Source of the DNA: Celeribacter baekdonensis B30
GTDB lineage: Bacteria > Pseudomonadota > Alphaproteobacteria > Rhodobacterales > Rhodobacteraceae
DNA: 64,000 bases
Direction: 5' to 3'
Assembly: GCF_000299875.1 (NCBI RefSeq)
Contig: NZ_AMRK01000009.1
Location: 62,001-126,000, forward strand
Under the pieces are notes generated by a model. It saw only the letters and a program-made list of their open reading frames with translations, was not told the origin of the DNA and searched no databases. The position numbers and the translations under genes were made by a program. This document shows, piece by piece, positions 9,139 to 21,939 of the stretch (position 1 is its first letter; each line of letters begins with the position of its first letter).

Positions 9139-9639
9139 ATGTCGTTTATTGAGCAAAATTTTTCCAGCGAAATCCATCCGATCGACCTGTGCGAGCATTT
9201 GGCCGAACACAATGATTGGGAATTCGATCGGGTGACCGAAGATCAGATCGCCATGGCGGTCGAGGGTCAGTGGCGCACCTATTCGCTCACGCTCGCATGG
9301 TCTGATTTTGACGAGACCCTGCGTCTGATCTGCACCTTTGAAATGGAGCCGCCCGAAGACAAGCTGCCGCACATCTATGAGGTGCTCAATCGCGCCAATG
9401 ATCAGATTTGGACTGGCGCTTTCACCTATTGGCCGGAACAACATCTGATGGTTTATCGTTATGGTTTGGTGCTCTCGGGCGGTCAAATCGCTGGGCCGGA
9501 ACAGGTCGACCGTCTGATCGGGGCTGCAGTGGGCGCGTCTGAGCGGTTTTACCCGGCCTTCCAATTGGCCGCTTGGTCGGATCGGACGCCCGCCGAGGCG
9601 ATGGAAGTCGCCATTTGCGAGGCCTATGGCCGGGCGTAA
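9139..9639 (+). CDS. YbjN domain-containing protein
   Basis: A 166-residue cytoplasmic protein with the YbjN fold signature found in Rhodobacteraceae (ending around WTGAFTYWPEQHLMVYRYGLVL and a helical C-terminus). YbjN relatives are thought to act as small chaperone- or secretion-like adaptors; no enzymatic motif is present. It lies directly upstream of proC, an order I associate with this family, but a terminator sits between them. The start at 9139 is the first in-frame ATG; no strong ribosome-binding site is obvious. Confidence 0.8.
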   Translation: MSFIEQNFSSEIHPIDLCEHLAEHNDWEFDRVTEDQIAMAVEGQWRTYSLTLAWSDFDETLRLICTFEMEPPEDKLPHIYEVLNRANDQIWTGAFTYWPEQHLMVYRYGLVLSGGQIAGPEQVDRLIGAAVGASERFYPAFQLAAWSDRTPAEAMEVAICEAYGRA

Positions 9640-9644
9640 GCTGC

Positions 9645-9706
9645 GCGCAGAAACGCAAGGCCCCATGAGAGCGTCGGGCAAGGTGCCCGCGCAGAAACGC
9701 AAGGCC
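9645..9706 (+). repeat. 18-base direct repeat downstream of the YbjN gene
   Basis: The sequence GCGCAGAAACGCAAGGCC occurs at 9645-9662 and again, identically, at 9689-9706. It may be a small local duplication; no mobile-element features are seen. Confidence 0.6.
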
Positions 9707-9743
9707 TCAGTGCGTTGCACTCGGAATGAGGATTGATAAAGTG

Positions 9744-9772
9744 CCCCCTGACCCCTCAGGGGGTCTTTTTTT
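9744..9772 (+). terminator. Terminator between the YbjN gene and proC
   Basis: An 8-pair stem (CCCCCTGA/TCAGGGGG with a CCCC loop) is followed by TCTTTTTTT. It ends only 22 bases before the proC start, which argues against any longer N-terminus for ProC. It may end the YbjN transcript or act as an attenuator of proC. Confidence 0.8.
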
Positions 9773-9794
9773 GGCCAAGGTGAAGGATACGATC

Positions 9795-10598
9795 ATGGAC
9801 GATTTGAAAACACGAGGGCTCGTGCTTTTGGGCTGCGGGAAAATGGGCTCGGCCATGCTCAAGGGCTGGCTCGCGGGTGGTCTGCCGCCCAGCTCGGTCA
9901 CCGTGCTTGATCCACATCCCTCTGAGTGGCTGCAATCGACCGGCGTGGCGCTCAACACCGATCTGCCCGCCAATCCCGCCATCGTTTTGGTCGCGGTCAA
10001 ACCGCAAATGATGGGCGATGCCTTGCCCACGCTGCAAAAGCTTGGCAATGGCGACACTGTGTTCCTGACCGTGGCCGCCGGGATTTCCATTGCCACTTAT
10101 GAGACCATGTTGGGCGCAGACACGCCGATCATTCGCGCCATGCCAAACACCCCCGCCGCCATCGGGCGCGGCATCACCGGGATCGTTGGCAATGTCAAGG
10201 TTTCGGGTGCTGCCCTTGATATGGCCGAAGGCTTGCTCAAAGCAGTGGGACAGGTGGTGCGGCTCGACACCGAGGCGCAAATCCGGCCTTTGACGGCGAT
10301 TTCCGGCTGTGGTCCGGCCTATGTGTTCCACCTCATCGAAGCTATGGCTTTGGCCGGTGAAAAGGCGGGTTTGTCCGCAGATATGGCGATGCAATTGGCC
10401 AAAGCGACCGTGGGTGGCGCAGGGCAATTGGCCGAAGACTCGGACGAAGGCCCGGCACAGTTGCGCATCAACGTGACCTCTCCGGGGGGCGTCACCGCCG
10501 AGGCGCTGCGGGTCTTGATGGATGAGACGGACGGATTCGTGCCTCTGATGGAGCGCGCCGTTGCCGCTGCGATCACACGCGACGAGGAACTGGCCTGA
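9795..10598 (+). CDS. proC: Pyrroline-5-carboxylate reductase
   Basis: A 267-residue enzyme for the last step of proline synthesis, reducing pyrroline-5-carboxylate with NAD(P)H. The Rossmann motif LGCGKMGSAM lies near residues 12-21, and the family signature around ISGCGPAYVFHLIEAM and VTSPGGVTAEAL is present. I chose the ATG at 9795: it has AAGGA upstream, and the extended frame would read through a terminator hairpin. Its stop overlaps the start of csaA by one base, indicating coupled translation. Confidence 0.95.
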   Translation: MDDLKTRGLVLLGCGKMGSAMLKGWLAGGLPPSSVTVLDPHPSEWLQSTGVALNTDLPANPAIVLVAVKPQMMGDALPTLQKLGNGDTVFLTVAAGISIATYETMLGADTPIIRAMPNTPAAIGRGITGIVGNVKVSGAALDMAEGLLKAVGQVVRLDTEAQIRPLTAISGCGPAYVFHLIEAMALAGEKAGLSADMAMQLAKATVGGAGQLAEDSDEGPAQLRINVTSPGGVTAEALRVLMDETDGFVPLMERAVAAAITRDEELA

Positions 10599-10939
10599 TG
10601 AGCGATCCTATCAGTTTTGACGATTTTCTCGCCGTCGACATACGCGTCGGCACCGTCCTGCGCGCCGAACCCTTCCCCGAGGCGCGCAAGCCCGCGATCA
10701 AGCTGTGGATCGACTTCGGGCCTGATGTGGGCGAGAAAAAAACATCGGCCCAGATCACCGTGCATTACACGCCCGAAACCCTGATTGGCCAACAGGTCAT
10801 GGCGGTGGTGAATTTTCCACCCCGCCAAATCGGCCCCTTCATGTCGGAAGTCTTGGTGTTGGGTTTTCCCGATGAAAACGGTGCGGTGGTTTTGGCCCAG
10901 CCCAACCTGTCGGTGCCCAACGGCGGGCGGATGCATTGA
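10598..10939 (+). CDS. csaA: tRNA-binding domain protein CsaA
   Basis: A 113-residue stand-alone OB-fold tRNA-binding domain. It shows the family run VDIRVGTVLRAEPFPEARKPAIKL, and VVNFPPRQIGPFMSEVLVLG near the end. CsaA is a dimeric protein described as an export-related chaperone that can bind tRNA. It is translationally coupled to proC (TGATG overlap). No catalytic residues are expected. Confidence 0.92.
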   Translation: MSDPISFDDFLAVDIRVGTVLRAEPFPEARKPAIKLWIDFGPDVGEKKTSAQITVHYTPETLIGQQVMAVVNFPPRQIGPFMSEVLVLGFPDENGAVVLAQPNLSVPNGGRMH

Positions 10940-10983
10940 TCTTTGCCGCTGTCTTTACCGTGACCTAAACACTCAGATCGGGC

Positions 10984-11571
10984 TCAATCGGCCCGGTCAC
11001 CCACGGCCTCGCGCCAATGGCGGCGGCACAGCGACACGTAGCGCTCGTTGCCGCCAATCTCGACCTGCGCCCCTTCGGTCAACACCATGCCACTCTCCGA
11101 CATGCGCACCACCATCGTTGCTTTTTTCCCGCAATGGCAAATCGTGCGCACTTCGCGCATCTCGTCAGCCAGCGCCAAAAGGGCGGCAGAGCCGGGAAAC
11201 AAATTGCCCTGAAAATCGACGCGCAAGCCGTAGGCCATCACCGGTACGTTCAAATCATCGACCACGCGGGCCAATTGCCAGACCTGATCCTTGGTCAAAA
11301 ACTGGGCTTCGTCGATAAAGACGCAGGCCACGGAGCCTTGCGCCAGGCGATCGTTGATCTTGGCAAACAGATCATCACCCTCGTCAAACGTATCCGCCTC
11401 TTCGCCGATGCCGATCCGGCTGGCGATGTGACCTTCTCCGGCGCGATGATCAAACCGCGCCGTGATCAAATAGGTCTCCATACCGCGTTCGCGATAATTA
11501 TAAGACGCCTGAAGCAGCAGGGTCGATTTGCCTGCGTTCATCGTGGAATATTGGAAATAGAGTTTTGCCAT
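10984..11571 (-). CDS. tdk: Thymidine kinase
   Basis: A 195-residue type II thymidine kinase of the nucleotide salvage pathway. The P-loop YSTMNAGKST is at residues 7-16, the catalytic region FIDEAQFL is central, and the zinc-binding lasso has CHCGKKA and a C-terminal CRRH. The start at 11571 (MAKLYFQYS) fits the family, whereas the upstream extension does not. It converges on csaA. Its upstream region carries the structured element at 11688-11864. Confidence 0.95.
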   Translation of the reverse strand: MAKLYFQYSTMNAGKSTLLLQASYNYRERGMETYLITARFDHRAGEGHIASRIGIGEEADTFDEGDDLFAKINDRLAQGSVACVFIDEAQFLTKDQVWQLARVVDDLNVPVMAYGLRVDFQGNLFPGSAALLALADEMREVRTICHCGKKATMVVRMSESGMVLTEGAQVEIGGNERYVSLCRRHWREAVGDRAD

Positions 11572-11687
11572 GGCGGCGGTGTGCCAGAAAGGGCTGGTTG
11601 GGATCAAGATGCCTCGGGGGGGCTAAGCGAAAAATTCTACCCGTTCTCGCGGTCAGAATGTATAGAAAGGCCACCTCGGAACACGAA

Positions 11688-11864
11688 CGGGTGGAAGCCG
11701 GAAGAGGGGGACACATCCAAGTAAGAACCGGCGGTTGCCCAGATGGGCAGGGGATGAGGGTGCCGAGATCTGACAGTGTTGACGCAACGTCCTTCCCAAA
11801 CTGGCTTCCACCCGACCCGATGTTTTAAGGCATCGGATACTGATGAATTCCCTGCAACGGCAGG
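11688..11864. ncRNA. Candidate structured RNA between tdk and a regulator gene
   Basis: A perfect 12-base inverted repeat, CGGGTGGAAGCC at 11688-11699 and GGCTTCCACCCG at 11803-11814, encloses about 100 bases with a central hairpin (GCCC-AGAT-GGGC, about 11737-11748) and a side hairpin GTTG-ACG-CAAC on the 3' side. Two further perfect hairpins follow: CCGATG-N8-CATCGG at 11817-11836 and CCTGC-AACG-GCAGG at 11851-11864. There is no reading frame with coding character. A TATAGA box at 11661-11666 would suit plus-strand transcription. It could be a free small RNA, with a 6S-like overall shape, or a tdk leader on the other strand. Identity is unknown. Confidence 0.4.
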
Positions 11865-11920
11865 TAGACACTTGTATGTCATGTGATATTTAGGAATTTA
11901 ATGGGAAAGGGTGGGGTGAA

Positions 11921-11939
11921 TTCCCCATCGGGGGAATGT
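11921..11939. promoter_or_regulatory. Hairpin upstream of the putative DNA-binding protein gene
   Basis: A strong palindrome, ATTCCCC/GGGGAAT with a 3-4 base loop, sits about 40 bases before the start codon at 11979. It may be an operator, possibly autoregulatory, or a leader hairpin. Confidence 0.4.
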
Positions 11940-11978
11940 CCCAAAGAATGGGTCGTGGTTCGTGTTAGGACGGTGTTT

Positions 11979-12443
11979 ATGGACGCAGCTGGAAATTATT
12001 TGAAAAAGCACACTGAGGCTTTGGTCAAAGACGTTGGGCTTGAGGCCGCATGTGCCTTGACTGGAAAATCCAAGGCCACTTTAGGTCGGTATTATTCAAC
12101 GTCTGAGGAACATGCTGATCGTTTTATGCCCGTGGACGCTGTGGCCCAACTGGAATCGGCGGCGAGCTACCCACATGTCACTTCCGCCTTGGCAGAACTG
12201 AAAGGCGTGGCCCTCTCCTATGATGCGGCGCGCAACGAGGGCGCGCGTGCGGGCAACGGTGGAGTCAACACCGATGTCGTGGCCCTGTCGCAGCGTTTTG
12301 CGATGCTGATGGCCGAATATTCCGGTGCCATCGAGGATGGGATCATCACCATCAACGAAGCAAAACGGCTTTTGCGTGAGACGCTTGAACTGCAACATGT
12401 GCTGATTTCGATGAAATTGCATTTGGAGCATGAGGTGACCTAA
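11979..12443 (+). CDS. Putative helix-turn-helix regulatory protein (unrecognised family)
   Basis: 154 residues. The N-terminal part has a plausible DNA-binding helix-turn-helix (VGLEAACALTGKSKATLGRYYS, roughly residues 18-39), in which a repressor-like turn is followed by a recognition helix. The C-terminal half is helical and acidic (about residues 90-154) without known motifs. The start at 11979 has AGGA upstream; a longer in-frame extension to 11883 would read through the hairpin at 11921. I recall similar proteins as hypothetical in Rhodobacteraceae but cannot name the family. Confidence 0.6.
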   Translation: MDAAGNYLKKHTEALVKDVGLEAACALTGKSKATLGRYYSTSEEHADRFMPVDAVAQLESAASYPHVTSALAELKGVALSYDAARNEGARAGNGGVNTDVVALSQRFAMLMAEYSGAIEDGIITINEAKRLLRETLELQHVLISMKLHLEHEVT

Positions 12444-12502
12444 AGGGTCGCTTTGCCTTGTTCGCGAGGCTATCTAAGAGATCAGGCCTCTGATCCAAAC
12501 GC

Positions 12503-12530
12503 AAAAGAAGCGGCCAAAGCCGCTTCTTTT
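12503..12530. terminator. Bidirectional rho-independent terminator
   Basis: A 12-pair stem (AAAAGAAGCGGC / GCCGCTTCTTTT) with a CAAA loop lies between the converging regulator gene and the DEAD-box helicase gene. T runs on both strands allow it to serve both. Confidence 0.9.
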
Positions 12531-12559
12531 TTCAATTCTATCAGGTTCTTAATGCCGAT

Positions 12560-13888
12560 TTACGCCTCAGCGCTACGACCACGGTTGCGCTGGGGGCGTC
12601 CGCCATTGGCCGCTTTCGGCGCGCCGCCGGGTTTGCCAAAGCCACCGCCGCCGCGACGCTGACCGCCACCATTGCCGCCGCCAAAGCCGCCGCCGCCACC
12701 ACCCCGACGACGACCGCCGCCTTGTTTGGCCTTTGCCGGGGCTTTCGCGTCGGCATGGGCCCAAGAGGCCGCCGTGGCAATCGGGATCGACAGTTTCATC
12801 ACTTTTTCAATCGCGCGGAAATCGCCAAGCTCGTCAGGCGCACAAAACGCAATCGCTTTGCCGGCGCGGCCCGCCCGCGCGGTCCGACCAATTCGGTGCA
12901 CAAAATTCTCCGGCACGTTCGGCAACTCGTAGTTGTAGACGTGGCGCACTTCGGGGATGTCGATGCCACGCGCGGCCACATCGGTCGCGACCAGCACCTG
13001 GATCTTGCCGGTGCGTGCCTCTTTGAGGGTGCGCTCGCGTTGGCCCTGGGATTTGTTGCCGTGGATTGACCCGGCGACAAAGCCCGCGGCGGTCAGTTGT
13101 TTGCTCATCCGTTCCGCGCCATGTTTGGTACGCGAAAACACCAAGGCCAGTTCGTCTTTATGCTCGCCCAGAAGTTTTTTGAGCAGGTCAAGTTTTTCGG
13201 GTTGCGGGATAAAGTGAACCTCTTGGTCGATTTTATCGGCCACTTTACCCGCAGGCGAGACTTCGATGCGGATCGGGGAGGTGAGGTAGCTTTGGGCAAT
13301 CTCGTTCATCTGTTTCGACATGGTGGCCGAAAACAGCATGGTCTGGCGTTCTTTGGCCAACATCGGCACTAGTTTGCGCAGCGCATGGATAAAGCCCATG
13401 TCGAGCATCTGGTCGGCCTCGTCGAGCACCAAGAAATTGGTCTCATTCAGGCGCACCGCTTTGCGGTCGATCAGGTCCATCAAACGACCGGGAGTGGCGA
13501 TCAAAATGTCCGTGCCACGTTGCAAACGGTTGATTTGGGTGTTGATCGACACGCCACCGACAACACGGTTGAGCTTGAGGTGGGTGCCCTTCATGAAGGG
13601 GAACAGGCTGTCGGCGATTTGGTTCACCAACTCGCGGGTCGGTGCCAAAACCAGCGCGCGCACGGTGCGGTCCGCGGGTTTGTCGCCCGAACTCAGCGCC
13701 ATGTCCAAAAGCGGCAGGCCAAAGGCCAATGTTTTGCCGGTGCCGGTTTGAGCCAAACCCATCACGTCGCGGCCATTCATCACTTCGGGGATGGCGCGGG
13801 ATTGGATCGGGGTGGCCTCGGTCAGGCCCATTTCGGCCAAGGTCGTCAGAAGGCGCGGCTTGAGGCCGAGCGTGGAAAAATCAGTCAT
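12560..13888 (-). CDS. DEAD-box RNA helicase with Gly/Arg-rich tail
   Basis: 442 residues. Helicase motifs are in order: a Q motif (about ATPIQSRAIP), AQTGTGKT (motif I), DEAD (motif II), SAT (motif III) and HRIGRTARAGRAG (motif VI). From about residue 385 the tail is an RGG-like run of Gly and Arg, typical of RhlE-type helicases and likely to bind RNA. It would act in ribosome assembly or mRNA decay, often in the cold. The ATG at 13888 has AAAGGA upstream; longer frames lack family character. Confidence 0.93.
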   Translation of the reverse strand: MTDFSTLGLKPRLLTTLAEMGLTEATPIQSRAIPEVMNGRDVMGLAQTGTGKTLAFGLPLLDMALSSGDKPADRTVRALVLAPTRELVNQIADSLFPFMKGTHLKLNRVVGGVSINTQINRLQRGTDILIATPGRLMDLIDRKAVRLNETNFLVLDEADQMLDMGFIHALRKLVPMLAKERQTMLFSATMSKQMNEIAQSYLTSPIRIEVSPAGKVADKIDQEVHFIPQPEKLDLLKKLLGEHKDELALVFSRTKHGAERMSKQLTAAGFVAGSIHGNKSQGQRERTLKEARTGKIQVLVATDVAARGIDIPEVRHVYNYELPNVPENFVHRIGRTARAGRAGKAIAFCAPDELGDFRAIEKVMKLSIPIATAASWAHADAKAPAKAKQGGGRRRGGGGGGFGGGNGGGQRRGGGGFGKPGGAPKAANGGRPQRNRGRSAEA

Positions 13889-14233
13889 GTATATCCTTTG
13901 GGTGGGCGGCAACCCACACGCGAAACGCGCCCCAAAATGGGACGGCTTGAATGGTCGCGGAAAAGGTCTCCGGTGAGGGCCACATGCCCGCCCCGTCTTT
14001 CCGCCGGACCCCTGCGTGATTTGGGAACCTTGTGGGCGTGTTCCGCCCGTCACCGACCACCTGAGGCGTTTCACATGAACGCGGCTGCTCACGCGGCAGC
14101 ATTGGGTGTCGATGGGCGACAGATGCGATAGTTTGGGGGATAAGTCAAGGTTTATCGCTGCGCTGCAAAACCGACCCCAAACGCCCCGCAAAAAAGCAGG
14201 GCGTTTGGGGATGTGTTCGTGCGTTTGGGGGGC
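13889..14233. other. Leader region between carB and the DEAD-box gene
   Basis: No gene was found here. Next to the helicase start is a TGGGT...ACCCA hairpin close to its ribosome-binding site (about 13899-13917), and GCTGC-N7-GCAGC is near 14083-14099. The long space would allow a structured 5' leader for the helicase mRNA, but I cannot show one. Confidence 0.3.
14175..14210 (-). terminator. Probable terminator after carB
   Basis: A perfect 12-pair stem, CCCCAAACGCCC / GGGCGTTTGGGG, begins 24 bases beyond the carB stop. The T-tract is poor (TCGGTTTT), so it may be an imperfect terminator. Confidence 0.55.
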
Positions 14234-17593
<3,360 letters not shown>

Positions 17594-17622
17594 GGCGGAC
17601 CCCGGATGTTTGAGCAGCTTTT

Positions 17623-17645
17623 GCGTACCCTCTAACAGGGTGCGC
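17623..17645. terminator. Hairpin upstream of carB
   Basis: A 9-pair stem (GCGTACCCT / AGGGTGCGC, one G-T pair) with a 5-base loop lies between the GT87 gene stop and the carB start. It may end the GT87 transcript or sit in the carB leader. No T-tract is present. Confidence 0.4.
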
Positions 17646-17691
17646 GCAAATTGTCGTGGGTTATAGCTATGGAGACCGTGGGTGCAAGGCT

Positions 17692-19005
17692 TTAGGTGGC
17701 GGATATTGCCGAAATTTCACCGTTGGCGGTTTTGCACCGTGGCATGACCGCAGCATGGATGAGCAATGCCACGAATAAAGCGAGGTAATACCCGGTTGCG
17801 GGCATGGGCGACCACATCACATCTTGGTTCAGGTCGCTGAGCCTGACGGTCAGTGCAACGGATGTCAAAAATCCCCCCGCGATGACCCAGAGCCAACTGG
17901 TGCGGGGCGTGAACACGGTGAACAATATGGGGGTCAGGGCGAGCGGTAGGACAAAATAATGCATCCAGGACAGCGGTCCAAACAAAGCGACCGCCAGCGA
18001 CAACACCAGCGCGTCAAGACCTACGGTGGTGTGATGGCGCAAATGAATGATCACAATCCAGATGAGCGCACCGAGGACACACAGTTTCGGGAGGATTTGA
18101 ATCCAAGCTGGCGCATCAAAAACCGCGCTCGTCCCCATGCGCGTGACATTGGGCGGGATGCTCAAAACCACACGGCGTAACTCATAGAGCACCATTTCCG
18201 GCGAAAGATTGGCTCTTGAGAGGATCGTGGCCGCATTGATGTCCTGAAGACGTTCAAGCATCGTCAGGTGCAGTGGCAGCCCGCCAAACATCAGGCTGAT
18301 GGCCAAGAGACCCAGCCCCGTCACGGCCATTGCCGCAAGCGCGCGCCAATCGCGTCGGATCAGCAACAAAAGCCCAAAGGCGGCAGGTGCGATTTTGAGT
18401 GCTGCGGCAACTCCGATGAGCACGCCTGCGGTTTTGCTTTTGCCTCGGGTCAGGGCCAAGAGGCCGAGCATGGTGATAAAGGTGACTGTGATCTGTAACT
18501 GGTTTTGGGCAACGGCTGTGAGATTGGTCGTTGAAACAAACAACAGAAAAAAGCCGCAGAGCAGCCAGATCGGGGCTTTGAGCGTACGGGGACGTGCGAT
18601 TCGATAACCGATCCAGGGCATCATCGCCAGCATGAAGGACTGGACCCCCATCATCACATCAAAAAACGTATGTATTGACAAAACGCGGGTGAGAGGCGCC
18701 AGAAGATAGGCCCAAATCGGCGGGTAGAGATAGGGCGGGGTTTGGTCGATCGGCAGACCGGCGTCGGCCATCAGGGATTGAATCCGTTCAGGGGTTCCAA
18801 TCACCAACCCCGTTGGCACGGTGTCAAACATGATGTCCGGTGTGCCATTGGCGATGGCAAGTCCCGCCGCGTAGAAGGCGCTCAGATCGGTGGCAAAATA
18901 TCCTTTCAAAAGCAGGGTGATGTAGCACATATGGGCAAAGGCACCGATCAAGGCCAAACCAAGCCAGTCGTTGCCGGTCAGAACCCTGCGCCAAAATTCA
19001 GTCAT
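17692..19005 (-). CDS. Glycosyltransferase family 87-type integral membrane protein
   Basis: A 437-residue polytopic membrane protein with about ten hydrophobic segments. An early loop reads [18 protein letters not shown], with an acidic residue just after the first membrane segment as in GT-C polyprenyl-phosphate mannosyltransferases (DUF2029/GT87). Such enzymes add sugars to lipid-linked acceptors on the outer face of the membrane; the acceptor here is unknown. The ATG at 19005 has AGAGG upstream. It stands alone between carB and aspS. Confidence 0.75.
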   Translation of the reverse strand: MTEFWRRVLTGNDWLGLALIGAFAHMCYITLLLKGYFATDLSAFYAAGLAIANGTPDIMFDTVPTGLVIGTPERIQSLMADAGLPIDQTPPYLYPPIWAYLLAPLTRVLSIHTFFDVMMGVQSFMLAMMPWIGYRIARPRTLKAPIWLLCGFFLLFVSTTNLTAVAQNQLQITVTFITMLGLLALTRGKSKTAGVLIGVAAALKIAPAAFGLLLLIRRDWRALAAMAVTGLGLLAISLMFGGLPLHLTMLERLQDINAATILSRANLSPEMVLYELRRVVLSIPPNVTRMGTSAVFDAPAWIQILPKLCVLGALIWIVIIHLRHHTTVGLDALVLSLAVALFGPLSWMHYFVLPLALTPILFTVFTPRTSWLWVIAGGFLTSVALTVRLSDLNQDVMWSPMPATGYYLALFVALLIHAAVMPRCKTANGEISAISAT

Positions 19006-19209
19006 CTGCCTACCTCTTGAACGCGTCACCTAGTAACGAAAATTCAGTATAATATGTTTTGTTTTATAACGGGTGGTCGCGTTTGCTTAACCTTTTAGAC
19101 ATGCGCCCGACAAGGGGGCGGGGCTTTTCACGTGTGCCCGCCCTTGACTTTCCGGCCTCGGACGGGTGTATCGGCAGGAACCATCCGTATACCCAAAGGG
19201 CCAAAGTCA

Positions 19210-21000
19210 ATGCATGTCTATCGCAGCCATACCTGCGCCGATTTGAACACATCCAATGTGGGCGACACTGTCCGCCTGTCTGGTTGGGTGCATCGCATCC
19301 GTGATCACGGTGGTATCCTCTTCGTCGATCTGCGCGATCACTATGGTGTCACTCAGGTGCTGTGCGATCCCGACAGCCCGGCGTTTTCCGCCATGGAAAA
19401 GGTCCGCTCGGAATGGTGTATCCGCATTGATGGCACCGTGAAGGCCCGCGATGAGAGCCTTGTAAATACCAAACTCCCCACCGGCGAGATTGAAGTGTTT
19501 GTCCGCGATATCGAAGTGCTGGGCGCATCGGCAGAATTGCCTTTGATGGTCTTTGGTGATCAGGAATACCCGGAAGAGACCCGCCTGAAATATCGCTACC
19601 TCGATCTGCGTCGTGAGGCGATGCAACAAAACATGATCCTGCGCTCCAACGTGGTCAAAGATCTGCGTCAGCGTATGTGGGGCAACGGGTTCAACGAATT
19701 CCAAACGCCGATCATCACCGCGTCCTCCCCCGAAGGCGCGCGCGACTTCCTCGTGCCGTCTCGCCTGCATCCGGGCAAATTCTATGCCCTGCCGCAAGCG
19801 CCGCAACAGTTCAAACAGCTGTTGATGGTGTCGGGCTTTGACAAATATTTCCAGATCGCGCCGTGTTTCCGCGACGAAGACCCGCGCGCCGACCGCTCGC
19901 CGACCGATTTCTATCAGCTCGATATGGAAATGTCCTTTGTCAGCCAACAGGATATTTTTGATGTCATGGAGCCGGTGATTGCCGGGATGTTCGACACATT
20001 CGGCAAAGGCCGTTTGTCGAACCGCGATTGGCCGCAAATCTCCTATCGCGATTCCGCACTATGGTACGGCACCGACAAGCCCGACCTGCGCAACCCGATC
20101 AAGATGCAGGACGTGTCCGAGCATTTCCGCGGTTCTGGCTTTGCCATTTTTGCTTCGCTTTTGGAGCAAGAGGGCAACGAAGTCCGCGCCATTCCGGCCC
20201 CGAAAGGCGGCTCGCGCAAATTCTGCGACCGGATGAACAAGTTCGCTCAACAAGAGGGCCTGCCGGGGATGGGGTATATCTTCTGGCGGGAAACCGACGG
20301 ACAGATGGAAGCCGCCGGTCCCTTGGCCAAAAACATCGGCCCGGAACGCACCGAAGCGATCCGTCAACAGCTTGGTCTTGAGATCGGTGATGCGGCCTTT
20401 TTCTTGGGCGGTAAACCGAAATCTTTCCAACGTGTCGCTGGCAAAGCCCGCACCGTGATCTGGGAAGAGACGCCGAAAGCTCCCGAGGATGAAAATTGGC
20501 GCGATGCGTTCAAATTCGCCTGGATCGTCGATTTCCCGATCTACGAGCAGGATGAAGAAACCGGCAAGATCGACTTTGAACACAACCCGTTCTCCATGCC
20601 GCAAGGTGGGATGGACGCGCTTGAGGGTGACCCCCTTAAGGTGCTGGGTTGGCAGTATGACCTGGCCTGTAACGGCTATGAATTGGTGTCCGGCGCGATC
20701 CGCAACCACAAGCCGGAGATCATGTTCAAGGCGTTTGAACTGGCCGGTTACGGTAAGGATGAGGTCGAAAAACGCTTTGGCGGCATGGTCAACGCGTTCC
20801 AATACGGCGCGCCGCCGCACGGCGGTTGTGCCCTTGGGATTGATCGGGCCGTGATGATTTTGGCCGATGAGGACAACATCCGCGAAGTCATTCTCTTCCC
20901 GATGAACCAGCGCGCCGAAGACCTGATGATGGGCGCTCCGAACGAGCCGACCAATGAACAGCTGCGCGAGTTGAACATCCGGGTCATTCCACAAGAGTGA
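19210..21000 (+). CDS. aspS: Aspartate-tRNA ligase
   Basis: A 596-residue class II synthetase with an N-terminal OB-fold anticodon-binding domain (about 1-110), the bacterial insertion domain, and class II motif 2 around [19 protein letters not shown] and motif 3 near GIDRAVMIL. Alphaproteobacterial enzymes of this kind are often non-discriminating and also charge tRNA-Asn; sequence reading alone cannot tell. The ATG at 19210 fits the family N-terminus (MHVYRSHTC). It is followed by a strong terminator. Confidence 0.96.
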   Translation: MHVYRSHTCADLNTSNVGDTVRLSGWVHRIRDHGGILFVDLRDHYGVTQVLCDPDSPAFSAMEKVRSEWCIRIDGTVKARDESLVNTKLPTGEIEVFVRDIEVLGASAELPLMVFGDQEYPEETRLKYRYLDLRREAMQQNMILRSNVVKDLRQRMWGNGFNEFQTPIITASSPEGARDFLVPSRLHPGKFYALPQAPQQFKQLLMVSGFDKYFQIAPCFRDEDPRADRSPTDFYQLDMEMSFVSQQDIFDVMEPVIAGMFDTFGKGRLSNRDWPQISYRDSALWYGTDKPDLRNPIKMQDVSEHFRGSGFAIFASLLEQEGNEVRAIPAPKGGSRKFCDRMNKFAQQEGLPGMGYIFWRETDGQMEAAGPLAKNIGPERTEAIRQQLGLEIGDAAFFLGGKPKSFQRVAGKARTVIWEETPKAPEDENWRDAFKFAWIVDFPIYEQDEETGKIDFEHNPFSMPQGGMDALEGDPLKVLGWQYDLACNGYELVSGAIRNHKPEIMFKAFELAGYGKDEVEKRFGGMVNAFQYGAPPHGGCALGIDRAVMILADEDNIREVILFPMNQRAEDLMMGAPNEPTNEQLRELNIRVIPQE

Positions 21001-21090
21001 GGCGGCTCGGACAACGGCCCAATGGGCTGTTTCAGTGCTGAACAGGCGGGGCCGCGGCGCAGTCTCAGGGCTGTGAAATTTGAAACCGAG

Positions 21091-21121
21091 AAAAGGCGCG
21101 AGGGCATCCTTCGCGCCTTTT
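21091..21121 (+). terminator. Rho-independent terminator after aspS
   Basis: An 11-pair stem AAAAGGCGCGA / TCGCGCCTTTT begins 90 bases after the aspS stop and is followed by T-rich sequence; it may also serve the converging response-regulator gene. Confidence 0.85.
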
Positions 21122-21189
21122 GCTTTTGGGATGTGAGGCGGCACCGCTTTTGGATGGGTATCGCCGTCACAGCCTCCAAAGCGCGTGGA

Positions 21190-21909
21190 TCACACCACTT
21201 TGCGCGGTTCGATCCGGGCCTGAACCAGCCCGGCAATCCGCGCCAGATCAGAGCCATAGGGCAGCCCCTGTTCGCGGTGATCGGCCAAGCTATGCGCCGC
21301 CGTTTCCATTTCCGCATCGCCTGCCGTGCGTGCCACGCCCGACAGGAATTGTGCAATGTAATCCAACATATCTTCGCCACCATCGGTGGTCAGAAGATCG
21401 GCGATATGGACAAAGTCATCCTGCAACGCGATCTTGTCCGGCCAAATTTCTTCGTCAGTGATAACATGAAGCCCGGTGGGGCGCGTGCCCGTCGGCAAGC
21501 AAGAGAGAACCTTTTCCTGGAACGCGCCCAGCGAGGAAATCGGTTTTTCGATAAACCCATTGGCCCCGGCCGCCGAAGCCAGTGCCTCAGCACCACTGTC
21601 ACCCGACATGCCCAGAATAACGTCAACGCCGGGGCGGGCGTGGCTCAATTCGTCAATCAATTCCGCGCCCGATCCGTCGGGCAGGCCAAGATCCACGATC
21701 ACAACATTTGGGCGGTAGACCCGCAAATGTTTACGTGCGGACTGAAGGCTGTCGGCGCGGCGAATACGCGCGCCCGAGCGCAAACACAAAAGCCGCATCG
21801 CCTCAGAGGCAAACCGGCTGTCCTCGACAACAAGAACAGTCAGACCCAAAAGAGGGCGTTCGGGAGTTGGGCTTTGGGGCGCCAACAGGCTTTCAAGATC
21901 ATCGGTCAT
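21190..21909 (-). CDS. Response regulator with an unassigned helical C-terminal region
   Basis: 239 residues. A receiver domain spans about 23-140, with the acidic pocket VVEDSRF, the phospho-acceptor Asp in VIVDLGLPDGSG, and a C-terminal Lys in FIEKP. The remaining ~100 residues are helical (DDFVHIADLLTTDGGEDMLDYIAQFL) and match no output domain I can name; no DNA-binding helix-turn-helix is evident. No histidine kinase lies nearby. Its upstream region carries a 9-base inverted repeat at 21940-21972. Confidence 0.8.
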   Translation of the reverse strand: MTDDLESLLAPQSPTPERPLLGLTVLVVEDSRFASEAMRLLCLRSGARIRRADSLQSARKHLRVYRPNVVIVDLGLPDGSGAELIDELSHARPGVDVILGMSGDSGAEALASAAGANGFIEKPISSLGAFQEKVLSCLPTGTRPTGLHVITDEEIWPDKIALQDDFVHIADLLTTDGGEDMLDYIAQFLSGVARTAGDAEMETAAHSLADHREQGLPYGSDLARIAGLVQARIEPRKVV

Positions 21910-21939
21910 TGGTCACAGCTCCATCCAGTGCGACTCAGA

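Noticed and set aside
11688-11864. Cobalamin riboswitch or SRP (4.5S) RNA as identity for the structured element
   Set aside because: The conserved SRP tetraloop region and the cobalamin B12-box pattern are missing on both strands.
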